Positions 1 to 5,959 of a stretch of DNA of 6,301 nt are shown here, piece after piece (position 1 is the first letter of the stretch; the number at the start of each line of letters is the position of its first letter). The stretch spans positions 1 through 6,301 of the forward strand of contig CAAFRY010000155.1 of the NCBI GenBank assembly GCA_900765525.1, in the 5' to 3' direction. A program made the position numbers and the translations under genes. The notes under the pieces were generated by a model. It worked only from the letters and a program-made list of their open reading frames with translations, did no database searches and had not been told where the DNA came from. Source of the DNA: an uncultured Blautia sp. (GTDB lineage Bacteria; Bacillota; Clostridia; Lachnospirales; Lachnospiraceae).

Positions 1-71
1 ATAGAATAATAACCCTGCAATTCGAAACTTAAAAATACTTCTTGAATTCATAAATAATCTAAATCTATTAC

Positions 72-455
72 TCACTCATTGCCAAACCAAATACAGTCCA
101 CTGCACCCAGCTCTCCTTTATGAGCGTTCAAAAAATCTGTTTTCTTGCCTACATCCCAATCTCCTAACACATCATTCAAATCTGTCGGTCTGGCAGTTAC
201 TAAATAATTCTTCCACTCCTCTAAGCTATAATATTTGTCAATCCAACCATTATTAGAGTCATTCTCATACCAACTTATTCCTGTATATCCTCCTTCCCCT
301 GTATCTTCATCATATCTCCATCTAATCCAAACTACTATTACTGCTTCCCCATCTACAGGTTCCGGGTCCCCTGAAACTATTGCCATAGGTGCAATTCCTC
401 CGTTTACAACACTGGCATCTACCTGTACATAAACTTCTCCGCTTGCCATTATCAT
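72..455 (-). CDS. Unrecognised acidic Trp/Tyr-rich protein, possible substrate of the radical SAM enzyme
   Basis: I do not recognise this 127-residue protein. It is strongly acidic (about 23 Asp/Glu against 8 Lys/Arg), has seven Trp and seven Tyr, one Cys (AVDCIWFGNE at the end), and no signal peptide or membrane span. Residues 1-45 look beta-rich (EVYVQVDASVV, EAVIVVWIRWRY); a Gly/Asp/Asn-rich aromatic middle (GYTGISWYENDSNNGW) and a more helical end (SLEEWKNYLV) follow. As the last visible gene of the PqqD/radical SAM run, it is positionally the best candidate for a modified substrate or a dedicated accessory protein. Its first ATG overlaps the enzyme stop (ATGA) with AGGAGG only 3 nt away; the third codon, ATG at 449, is 9 nt from AGGAGG and may be the true start (125 residues). 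The same close spacing occurs at the PqqD/enzyme junction, so both remain possible. The stop is TGA; no terminator follows. Confidence 0.75.
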   Translation of the reverse strand: MIMASGEVYVQVDASVVNGGIAPMAIVSGDPEPVDGEAVIVVWIRWRYDEDTGEGGYTGISWYENDSNNGWIDKYYSLEEWKNYLVTARPTDLNDVLGDWDVGKKTDFLNAHKGELGAVDCIWFGNE

Positions 456-1528
456 TCTCCTCCTCTTTTATATAATTCTCGTATTTCATTACAATACTCT
501 ATTGCTATCTGTCCGCTACTGCCGCTTTCAGTAGCAATAGTTGCTATACATTTTAAGCATACCTGATTTGCCTCACAAGTCTTACATTCTATCGGCCAAT
601 CCAAGTTCTCTTCATACTCCAGAAGCTGCTTCCATGCCTTGTCAAAGCTTCTTCCTCTTATGGAAATATTAGGTTCATTCAAGAAACTGCAGAATCTCAT
701 ACTCCCATCCCATAAAATCCAATACCCTACACGGTAATCTTTACAATAACTGCAAGGTTTTCGATTAGGGTTAATAAACTTATTTTCACAGATTCTTTTC
801 CTAATTCTCTTTTCTCTACTTATTTTCAATTTTTCATCTAATCTAAACGTCTCTGCATCTGTATCTACTCCCCGAAGGGATTTTTTTATATTATTCGTCG
901 GCCTCCAAGATAGCCGATGGCAATATGCATAAAATGCCATGTTCTCCACATCATCCATATTTTGGTGAATAATCGTACTGACCAAAGAAACAGGAATTCC
1001 CCTGCTCATCAGTGTATGTATACCATTATTAACCTGCGAAAAACCATCTTTAACTCCACATACTTCCTGGTATACTTGATTATTTGTACCATACAAAGTC
1101 ACTTTGACCTGTCCGGGTGGGTATTGTTCCAATAACTCTACTATATCTCCTGATATAAGAGAAGCATTCGTCTGTAATGTAAGGAAAAAGCCCATTTCTG
1201 AAAGACTTCTCCATATTTCCGGAAATTCTGGATGCATTAGTGGCTCTCCGCCCGTTATGCACAACCAGGTAGTCCCTGCTCGTTTTGCTTCCTCTGCAAT
1301 ATGCAACCACTCTTCAGCAGTTAATTCCTTACCATACTTTGGAATTTGCTTCTCTTTTAAATGGACATAACACATTCTACAATTAAAATTGCATCGTGGA
1401 GTCAACTCAAAAGTTCCGGAAATGGGAATTCCTTCTGCAAAAGATTTCTCCCATACCATTTTATAAAACGGGTCCATCCATTCCATTCTGCGGCATGCTG
1501 GTTCAAATTCATCATTCACTGAAATCAT
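452..1528 (-). CDS. Radical SAM/SPASM peptide- or protein-modifying enzyme
   Basis: 358 residues, cytoplasmic. The radical SAM motif CNFNCRMC (Cys46, Cys50, Cys53) binds the [4Fe-4S] cluster that cleaves S-adenosylmethionine; TGGEP (92-96) is the SAM-binding GGE motif. The C-terminal SPASM region has Cys262-X12-Gly275-X4-Cys280, then Cys315-X2-Cys318-X5-Cys324-X2-Cys327 and Cys346, giving seven ligands for two auxiliary clusters, with X2 where the classic pattern has X3. About 40 residues precede the core, rich in aromatic residues and Met (RMEWMDPFYKMVW), as in a large unassigned clostridial family that pairs with PqqD proteins. SPASM enzymes form thioether, C-C or cyclophane crosslinks in peptides, or activate sulfatases; the adjacent PqqD favours a peptide substrate. 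The start overlaps the PqqD stop by ATGA; GGAGG sits only 3 nt upstream, so a GTG at 1519 is a weaker alternative. The reaction cannot be named from sequence alone. Confidence 0.93.
   Translation of the reverse strand: MISVNDEFEPACRRMEWMDPFYKMVWEKSFAEGIPISGTFELTPRCNFNCRMCYVHLKEKQIPKYGKELTAEEWLHIAEEAKRAGTTWLCITGGEPLMHPEFPEIWRSLSEMGFFLTLQTNASLISGDIVELLEQYPPGQVKVTLYGTNNQVYQEVCGVKDGFSQVNNGIHTLMSRGIPVSLVSTIIHQNMDDVENMAFYAYCHRLSWRPTNNIKKSLRGVDTDAETFRLDEKLKISREKRIRKRICENKFINPNRKPCSYCKDYRVGYWILWDGSMRFCSFLNEPNISIRGRSFDKAWKQLLEYEENLDWPIECKTCEANQVCLKCIATIATESGSSGQIAIEYCNEIRELYKRGGE
459..464 (-). promoter_or_regulatory. Ribosome binding site inside the radical SAM gene end
   Basis: AGGAGG lies within the last codons (RGGE) of the radical SAM gene, 3 nt before the ATG at 455 and 9 nt before the in-frame ATG at 449. 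The spacing favours the second ATG. Its location inside the upstream gene indicates translational coupling. Confidence 0.65.
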
Positions 1529-1896
1529 TCACCTCCGCCACTTTTTTCAGACGGTCCTGTCCATGGCCATAATTTATCCAACATCTCTTTAGGTATGCGC
1601 ATAAAACTTCCACCACGCTTTATCCCATCATCTAATATACTGTTATCGGCTAAAATCTGTAAAAAATGGTCAACATCAGCAGATGCCTTTTCTTCCGTCA
1701 CCCCACTATAATGCCCCATTATCCTCTCCACCAAGTCCTCCTTCTCAAATTCATTCTCCTTCATATATTCCCAAAGGTAAGCAGCCGAAGAAGATATATA
1801 GACAATATTGGTGACCTCCTGCACCCTCTTACCGGTAGGCACAATCACAAACTGTCCTGCCACCTCACGCAGTATCAATCCATCTTTTAACTTCAT
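1525..1896 (-). CDS. PqqD-family peptide-binding protein with C-terminal extension
   Basis: 123 residues. Positions 1-89 fit the PqqD fold (RiPP recognition element): N-terminal strands (LILREVAGQFVIVPTG), a second strand (NIVYISSSAAYLWEYM, the typical place of N-x-x-A-x-x-L-W), then helices around EKEDLVERIM and EEKASADVDHFLQILAD. PqqD proteins are winged-helix chaperones that bind the leader of a precursor peptide and deliver it to a radical SAM enzyme. Here a further 34 residues (90-123) follow, containing IPKEMLDKLWPWTGP and ending in SGGGE; stand-alone PqqD proteins are usually about 90 residues. The start has a GGGAG site about 8 nt upstream and lies 17 bp after the sensor kinase. The stop overlaps the next gene by 4 bp (ATGA), and the final GGE codons form that gene's ribosome binding site. 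The tail could be a partner-binding segment or a substrate; neither is shown. Confidence 0.85.
   Translation of the reverse strand: MKLKDGLILREVAGQFVIVPTGKRVQEVTNIVYISSSAAYLWEYMKENEFEKEDLVERIMGHYSGVTEEKASADVDHFLQILADNSILDDGIKRGGSFMRIPKEMLDKLWPWTGPSEKSGGGE
1532..1536 (-). promoter_or_regulatory. Ribosome binding site inside the PqqD gene end
   Basis: GGAGG lies within the last codons (GGE) of the PqqD-like gene, 3 nt before the ATG of the radical SAM gene at 1528. This and the next junction share GGAGG[T/A]GAATGAT, 12 of 13 bases identical. Coupled translation of PqqD, enzyme and the last protein is the likely effect. Confidence 0.6.
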
Positions 1897-1913
1897 CCTA
1901 TCATCTCCCAGAA

Positions 1914-3317
1914 TTATTTTTTCTCTTCTTTATCTTCCGGTATATTCAAAGCAGCTCTAAGCACAAATACGTTTTCTGACTTCCAGAATTCCAATCCTCC
2001 CTGGTATTTTTTTACTACCATTTCCATGCTGGCAAGGCCATATCCATGCTCTCTGTTCTGCTTCGTAGATTTATGTCTTTTTCCTCCCATTACAGGACCT
2101 CCATCCTGCCTGGTACTGTTTTCAATCTTTATCAGGATGGACTGCTTAACCTGTTTTATCATAATACGGATAAAGGGCGCTTCTATTTCTGAGTTACAGC
2201 AGGCCTCTATTGCATTTTCCATAGCATTTCCCAGCAGTACCGTCATATCCGGCATATAAAATGGATATTTTTCCTTAACGTTAATATCTGTCTCCACTGT
2301 AATCCCTTTTTCCTCAGCCTGAGACAGATAGTAGCTGAGAATAGAATTTATCATGGCATTTCTGCTGATAGTCCGGCTGGAACTTTTCTCCCATCCTTCC
2401 AAATAAGTTTTCAGGTATTTGTCCAGTTCCTCGTACCGCTGCTCTTCCGCCAAAGAAGCCAATGTGCGAAAATGATGGCGTATATTGTGCTGTCGCTTTT
2501 TTGCGGCCTCAAACTTGTCCTGCAATGCGTCATATTGCATCTCTCCTGCCATCAGCCTCATATTTGCAGCTTCTTTTTCCTTTTCAATCTGCAGACAGCG
2601 AAAATAATTATAGTAAGCCAGAAGATTTATCACTATCATGCTTAAAAGCCAGATATTCAAGCATACTTTTGTAACGGAATCGCTATGCAAGTCGTTGATG
2701 AGCATTTCAGACTGCAGCGCTGCCACAAAGGCTATAAACATTCCCACAGAGCTTACGGAAATCAATAGAATACTTTTTTTATCTCCCTGTCCCGATTCCT
2801 CTAAGTCCAGGTGCTTCAGAAAAGAATATAACCATGGATAAGTAGCTGCTGTTACCAATACATACATCACTATACTATTGATAGAGTATGGGCTAAACTG
2901 AAACTCTTGCGGCAAAGGAGCGGTAAACTTCGCCCCCATCTCGGCTGTCGTATACAAAAAAACAGCATACTGCAGCACCATTACATAGGTCAGAATCTTA
3001 CATTGTACTTCTTTTTTCAGACTGAAAAAATACACTACAGTTCCTACTGCCAAAAAAAGGAGAAACATTGCATTTCCAAAAGTCCTTACCCTGATACTAA
3101 ATCCAGGTTCCAGATAGGCCGCACTTGTAAGCGCAGCGCAAAACAGACTGAACAAAACTCCTGCAATGCACAAACCTGTAAGTAATTTTCTTTTGTATAC
3201 CCGCATTTGATTTTGCCGGTATGGTGCAAAAAAAAGAAAAATTATTGGCATAATCTGTATCAAAAAGCCCAAAAGCTGTACCCATCCGCAAATAATTTTA
3301 AGTTCCGACTGGTTCAT
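1914..3317 (-). CDS. GHKL-type membrane sensor histidine kinase (AgrC-like architecture)
   Basis: 467 residues. The N-terminal half has about seven hydrophobic spans (near 7-32, 45-67, 82-100, 105-125, 144-168, 182-202 and 218-240), forming a polytopic sensor. A helical linker (241-275) leads to the dimerisation motif RQHNIRHHF, where His277 is the probable phosphorylation site by alignment to the RHDxxxH box; Asn278 stands where Asp is usual. The C-terminal GHKL ATPase has the N box LLGNAMENAIEAC (361-373) and the G box HGYGLASM (424-431); a separate D box is not obvious. Such kinases commonly sense extracellular peptides and phosphorylate LytTR regulators. The ATG follows the regulator's TAA with no gap, and GGAGTGAG lies about 10 nt upstream inside the regulator gene. 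No agrB/agrD-like signal gene is present, so the ligand is unknown; a product of the downstream genes is possible. Confidence 0.92.
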   Translation of the reverse strand: MNQSELKIICGWVQLLGFLIQIMPIIFLFFAPYRQNQMRVYKRKLLTGLCIAGVLFSLFCAALTSAAYLEPGFSIRVRTFGNAMFLLFLAVGTVVYFFSLKKEVQCKILTYVMVLQYAVFLYTTAEMGAKFTAPLPQEFQFSPYSINSIVMYVLVTAATYPWLYSFLKHLDLEESGQGDKKSILLISVSSVGMFIAFVAALQSEMLINDLHSDSVTKVCLNIWLLSMIVINLLAYYNYFRCLQIEKEKEAANMRLMAGEMQYDALQDKFEAAKKRQHNIRHHFRTLASLAEEQRYEELDKYLKTYLEGWEKSSSRTISRNAMINSILSYYLSQAEEKGITVETDINVKEKYPFYMPDMTVLLGNAMENAIEACCNSEIEAPFIRIMIKQVKQSILIKIENSTRQDGGPVMGGKRHKSTKQNREHGYGLASMEMVVKKYQGGLEFWKSENVFVLRAALNIPEDKEEKK

Positions 3318-4049
3318 TTATCTTTTTCTCACTCCAGAATTCACATACATTGCTGATTCGAAGAGATAATCATAATATTTTTTTCTGGTTTCTGTTCGCT
3401 TTTTTCTGCTGAGCATAAAAGTCATTCCTGCAATCTCACAGGAATCTATATGCATTTTTTCAATGACATCCATGTTCACCACTATTCCCCGGTTAATACG
3501 GATAAACCGATTATCCAGACCTTCTGCAAATTCTCCCAGGCTGCCTCTTATCTTTATCACAGCCCCGGTTATCAGATGAATGAGCAGATTATTATGTACG
3601 CTCTCAATATAAGAAATTCTCTGAAAAGGAATGTCCTGTGTGTTCTGCCCGTTTTGAAGGCTCAAAACTCGTTCTTTCCCCTGCCTGTCATGAAACCTCT
3701 GTTTCACTTCCTCCAGGGCTTCTCTGTTATATGGCTTTACAAGATAGTGCAAAGCGTTAAGTTCAAAAATCTCCGGTCCAAATTCTCTGCTGTTACTGAT
3801 AAATACCATCTGTATTTCCGGAAAATTATCATGTATCCATTTCCCGGCATCCAGGCCTCCCATCTGTTCCATATAAATATCAAGGAAAACCAGGTCATAC
3901 CCCATCCCTCTTTGTATATTCTGTAAAACCTGCTGTCCATCCCCAAATCCGTATACCCCTGCATTTTCCCATATCTCCCGGATACTCTCCATTAACTGCA
4001 AACGTTCCGATTCCACGTCATCGCATACGGCTATTTTAATATCATCCAA
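3318..4049 (-). CDS. LytTR-family response regulator
   Basis: A 243-residue cytoplasmic transcription regulator. The N-terminal receiver domain (about 1-118) has the acidic pocket Asp10-Asp11 (AVCDD), the phospho-acceptor Asp57 (LVFLD), Ser85 in FISNS, and the conserved Lys106 (LVKPY). The C-terminal LytTR DNA-binding domain (about 135-232) shows ISYIES, the FIRINRGIVVNMDVI core strand and the LSRKK end. AgrA/ComE-type regulators bind paired direct repeats upstream of target promoters once phosphorylated. The start is TTG, chosen because a GAGGAG site lies 9 nt upstream; a TTG nine bases earlier touches that site. The stop TAA is followed directly by the ATG of the sensor kinase, so the two form a cognate pair. 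Likely targets are this operon itself and possibly the neighbouring polysaccharide genes; the latter is a guess. Confidence 0.93.
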   Translation of the reverse strand: MDDIKIAVCDDVESERLQLMESIREIWENAGVYGFGDGQQVLQNIQRGMGYDLVFLDIYMEQMGGLDAGKWIHDNFPEIQMVFISNSREFGPEIFELNALHYLVKPYNREALEEVKQRFHDRQGKERVLSLQNGQNTQDIPFQRISYIESVHNNLLIHLITGAVIKIRGSLGEFAEGLDNRFIRINRGIVVNMDVIEKMHIDSCEIAGMTFMLSRKKRTETRKKYYDYLFESAMYVNSGVRKR

Positions 4050-4058
4050 TTGCCTCAA

Positions 4059-4064
4059 CTCCTC
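4059..4064 (-). promoter_or_regulatory. Ribosome binding site that selects the second TTG start
   Basis: GAGGAG on the minus strand directly abuts a first in-frame TTG (4056-4058), leaving no spacing. A second in-frame TTG (4047-4049) is 9 nt away, a workable distance. Starting there gives MDDIKIAVCDD, which matches the usual beginning of LytTR regulators. Confidence 0.7.
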
Positions 4065-4097
4065 AAAACCTTAGCATAATTGGGGACTTTACAGTAT

Positions 4098-4126
4098 ATT
4101 ATAGCTTTTGTTATTTACACCATCCA
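4098..4126 (-). promoter_or_regulatory. Candidate proximal promoter of the regulator operon
   Basis: The minus strand has a perfect TATAAT (4098-4103) and, 17 bp upstream, only a weak -35, TGGATG (4121-4126, 3 of 6). A strong -10 with a poor -35 is what an activator-dependent promoter looks like, which fits autoregulation by the LytTR regulator. Transcription would begin near 4091, leaving a leader of about 42 nt. Confidence 0.45.
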
Positions 4127-4162
4127 GCACCGTTTGTCCCAAAACATTTCCATTTATACCCA

Positions 4163-4191
4163 ATTATTACCTAACCGGTTAAGAATTGCAA
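4163..4191 (-). promoter_or_regulatory. Candidate distal promoter with palindrome in its spacer
   Basis: On the minus strand, TTGCAA (-35-like, 4 of 6 matches) is separated by exactly 17 bp from AATAAT (-10-like, 5 of 6). The spacer contains the perfect 10-bp palindrome TAACCGGTTA (4172-4181), well placed to be an operator. It would read toward the response regulator with a leader of about 110 nt. In AT-rich DNA such matches also occur by chance. Confidence 0.4.
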
Positions 4192-4283
4192 ATACATATA
4201 ATTCTATAATTTTATACTCTTATACTTTGACCACATACTCTGTATCATCAGTTTTGCTTTATGTCTGCTTTTACTCCATATAA

Positions 4284-4327
4284 AAGGAGCGCCGAAATCC
4301 TTTGGTTTCAAGATTTCGACGCTCCTT
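4284..4327 (-). terminator. Rho-independent-type terminator of the kinase operon
   Basis: A 16-bp stem (4284-4299 with 4312-4327) encloses a 12-nt loop. At pair 4292/4319 the plus strand would have a C-A mismatch, but the minus-strand RNA has a G-U wobble, so the stem is unbroken only when read leftwards. The stem is preceded by an A-rich stretch and followed on the minus strand by TTTTATA, a short U tract. It lies 66 bp after the kinase stop. Confidence 0.8.
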
Positions 4328-4392
4328 GTGTCTTTTTTCTTTTCTCAACGTTTTATCTGTTGGCAAATATACTACATACCCTAAAAGGAAAC

Positions 4393-5955
4393 TCATGAAG
4401 TCTTTGCGGTTTCCTGCATCTCCTGGTCTTGTTCCTGTCCACTCTCGTTGCTTCCGTACTCTTCCTTTTCTCCGTAGGTTTTCTCCCTGGACTTGCCATA
4501 GCCGTATTTACCGTAACCATAACGGCCATAGCCATATTTGCCGTAGCCGTACTTACCATAGCCATATCGTCCATAGCCGTATTCACCGGCTGATTCCGGA
4601 TAAGAGTTAAACACATATCCCATGAACTGCGCATTCTTCTCTCTTAGGAAAGATATGCCCTCCCAGATTCTGGAAAGAGAAACTGAATCATATTTCACCA
4701 CATATAAAATACTGTCCGCATAATCCGCCAGTATTCCTGCATCCTGAAACATCTCGCAGGGCGGACTGTCCAAGATGATAATATCCATCTCCTTCCTCAT
4801 ATAATCCATAAACAACTTAAAACCTTCACTGCTCAAAACTGGGGCAGGGTGGATTTCTTTCCTTTTTCCTCCCAAAAACCAGATACCGCTTTTCTTTGTC
4901 TTACGCACCAGTTCCATAGGGGACCTCTTTCCTTCCGCAGCTTCTTTTATTCCTGCTCCGTCCTTCAGTCCCAAAGCCGGGGCAATATCCTGCTTCCGCA
5001 AATCTCCGTCTATCAGAAGAACCTTTTTCCCTCGCCGGGCAAACATTTCCGCCAGATTTATAGCCAGCGTAGTTTTTCCCTCACCAGATGCCGTGCTGGC
5101 CACCAAAAGCACCTTTTTCCCTTGCTTATTAAAATTGTTTTCTATACGGGTCTGCAAAGCTCGTATACTTTCCCGGTAACCATAGGAAAGACGTTTATCC
5201 AGGATAGATAATGTTTGTTTTTGTTTCTTTTTTCTGGCTTTAAAGTGAACCAAAGGAATGGCTGCCAGGCACCGGAGGCTGGTAATCTTTTTCATTTCCT
5301 CCGGGTTTGCAGCAGTCTTCCTAAATAAAGCTGTCAGGCCCAACAGGAAACAGCCAAGCAAGACACCACCGCCTCCTCCCAGAAGGATTGCTCTTTTCAT
5401 TCCGTCCCCATTACAAGGTTCTTGGGGGAGCTGAGGTTCGTCCAAAAGGTTAAACTGAATACTTCCCAGCACAAATCTGGCTGTCTGTGGATAGATTTCC
5501 AAGGCAGTATCCAAAATCTCCTTTGCATCCTGAGGATTTGAACTTTGCACCTTCATGGTAACAAGATTAGAATTACTAATGGTCTCAGAAGTAATCGTTC
5601 CATTTAAAGTATTCTTACCCATCTTTTCCAAAAGAGCACTTTGAAAAAAACTGCTGTCTAAAACATAAGGGAAAGTTTTAGATAACTGGTCCGCCGTACT
5701 CTTACTGTAATAAAAATTATAACTGCCGCTGTCCTCATTTCCCGTAGCCACCGTGAATGTAGCACTGCACTCATACATAGGTTCATAGGTCAGATAAGAA
5801 TACCCCAAACAGCTTCCCGCTCCTGTAAGCGCCAGCAGCACTACGGCCCACCACAGACTGCGGAAGCTTTTCCAAAAATTTTTGAGCAGCAAGGCTAAGT
5901 CAATTTCCATTTCAACCTCGTGCTGCTCTTTACTGTATCTTTTGTTTTCTTCCAT
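4393..5955 (-). CDS. Wzz/BY-kinase fusion: polysaccharide chain-length and tyrosine autokinase
   Basis: A 520-residue membrane protein. The cytoplasmic N-terminus (1-33) leads to TM1 (about 34-54), an extracellular Wzz domain of about 130 residues (55-185) ending in a Pro-rich stretch (DEPQLPQEP), and TM2 (about 188-211, with a GGGGG run). The cytoplasmic kinase has Walker A ASGEGKTT with Lys294, Walker A' LLIDGDLR (Asp316, Asp318) and Walker B DIIILDSPP (Asp396). An ESIRALQ segment at 262-268 resembles the EX2RX2R oligomerisation motif with Gln in place of the last Arg. The C-terminus has six YGYG[K/R] repeats (459-488), then an acidic Gln/Glu-rich end. BY-kinases of this type cycle between phosphorylated and dephosphorylated tails to drive exopolysaccharide assembly. 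The fusion resembles proteobacterial Wzc, whereas most Firmicutes split the two parts; its extracellular part is much shorter than in Wzc. The ATG has a GAGGA site 7 nt upstream. A hairpin 66 bp after the stop ends the unit. Confidence 0.92.
   Translation of the reverse strand: MEENKRYSKEQHEVEMEIDLALLLKNFWKSFRSLWWAVVLLALTGAGSCLGYSYLTYEPMYECSATFTVATGNEDSGSYNFYYSKSTADQLSKTFPYVLDSSFFQSALLEKMGKNTLNGTITSETISNSNLVTMKVQSSNPQDAKEILDTALEIYPQTARFVLGSIQFNLLDEPQLPQEPCNGDGMKRAILLGGGGGVLLGCFLLGLTALFRKTAANPEEMKKITSLRCLAAIPLVHFKARKKKQKQTLSILDKRLSYGYRESIRALQTRIENNFNKQGKKVLLVASTASGEGKTTLAINLAEMFARRGKKVLLIDGDLRKQDIAPALGLKDGAGIKEAAEGKRSPMELVRKTKKSGIWFLGGKRKEIHPAPVLSSEGFKLFMDYMRKEMDIIILDSPPCEMFQDAGILADYADSILYVVKYDSVSLSRIWEGISFLREKNAQFMGYVFNSYPESAGEYGYGRYGYGKYGYGKYGYGRYGYGKYGYGKSREKTYGEKEEYGSNESGQEQDQEMQETAKTS
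4492..4581 (-). repeat. Six tandem 15-bp repeats encoding YGYG[K/R]
   Basis: Six in-frame 15-bp units encode YGYGR, YGYGK, YGYGK, YGYGR, YGYGK, YGYGK, giving 12 tyrosines in 30 residues at the end of the Wzz/BY-kinase. All six units differ in their synonymous positions (TAT/TAC, GGA/GGC/GGT, AAA/AAG, CGA/CGT). The repeat is therefore not a fresh slippage product; the amino-acid pattern has been kept while the DNA drifted. This is the expected autophosphorylation tail. Confidence 0.95.
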
Positions 5956-5959
5956 CTCC

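Larger units (their letters stand above)
4059..4283. other. AT-rich intergenic control region
   Basis: This stretch separates the kinase operon hairpin from the response regulator. I see no credible gene in it: a plus-strand open frame across it has no ribosome binding site, and minus-strand frames are 14 codons or fewer without good sites. It contains two candidate leftward promoters (separate entries), a TAACCGGTTA palindrome and possible LytTR-type boxes. Confidence 0.6.

Noticed and set aside
1..71. Possible terminator after the last gene (AATTC/GAATT hairpin).
   Set aside because: Only five contiguous pairs close an AT-rich interrupted stem, and no U tract follows on the minus strand.
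3450..3926. Plus-strand 158-codon frame opposite the response regulator.
   Set aside because: It lies antisense to an intact receiver/LytTR gene with clear motifs and has no domain of its own.
4115..4153. Minus-strand 12-codon frame MEMFWDKRCWMV upstream of the regulator, a possible leader or signal peptide.
   Set aside because: It has no ribosome binding site near its ATG and overlaps the -35 and spacer of the best promoter candidate; length is within chance.
4201..4249. Minus-strand short frame MIQSMWSKYKSIKL in the intergenic region.
   Set aside because: It has no ribosome binding site at the first ATG and only 14 codons in AT-rich DNA; not supportable as a gene.
4080..4283. Plus-strand 67-codon frame across the intergenic region.
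   Set aside because: It has no ATG start or ribosome binding site, and its composition is what AT-rich noncoding DNA gives; it runs opposite to all neighbours and through promoter candidates.
4302..4634. Plus-strand and alternative-frame His- or Met-rich peptides over the Tyr-Gly repeat.
   Set aside because: These are reading-frame shadows of the 15-bp repeat in the kinase gene; the repeat makes any frame look periodic.
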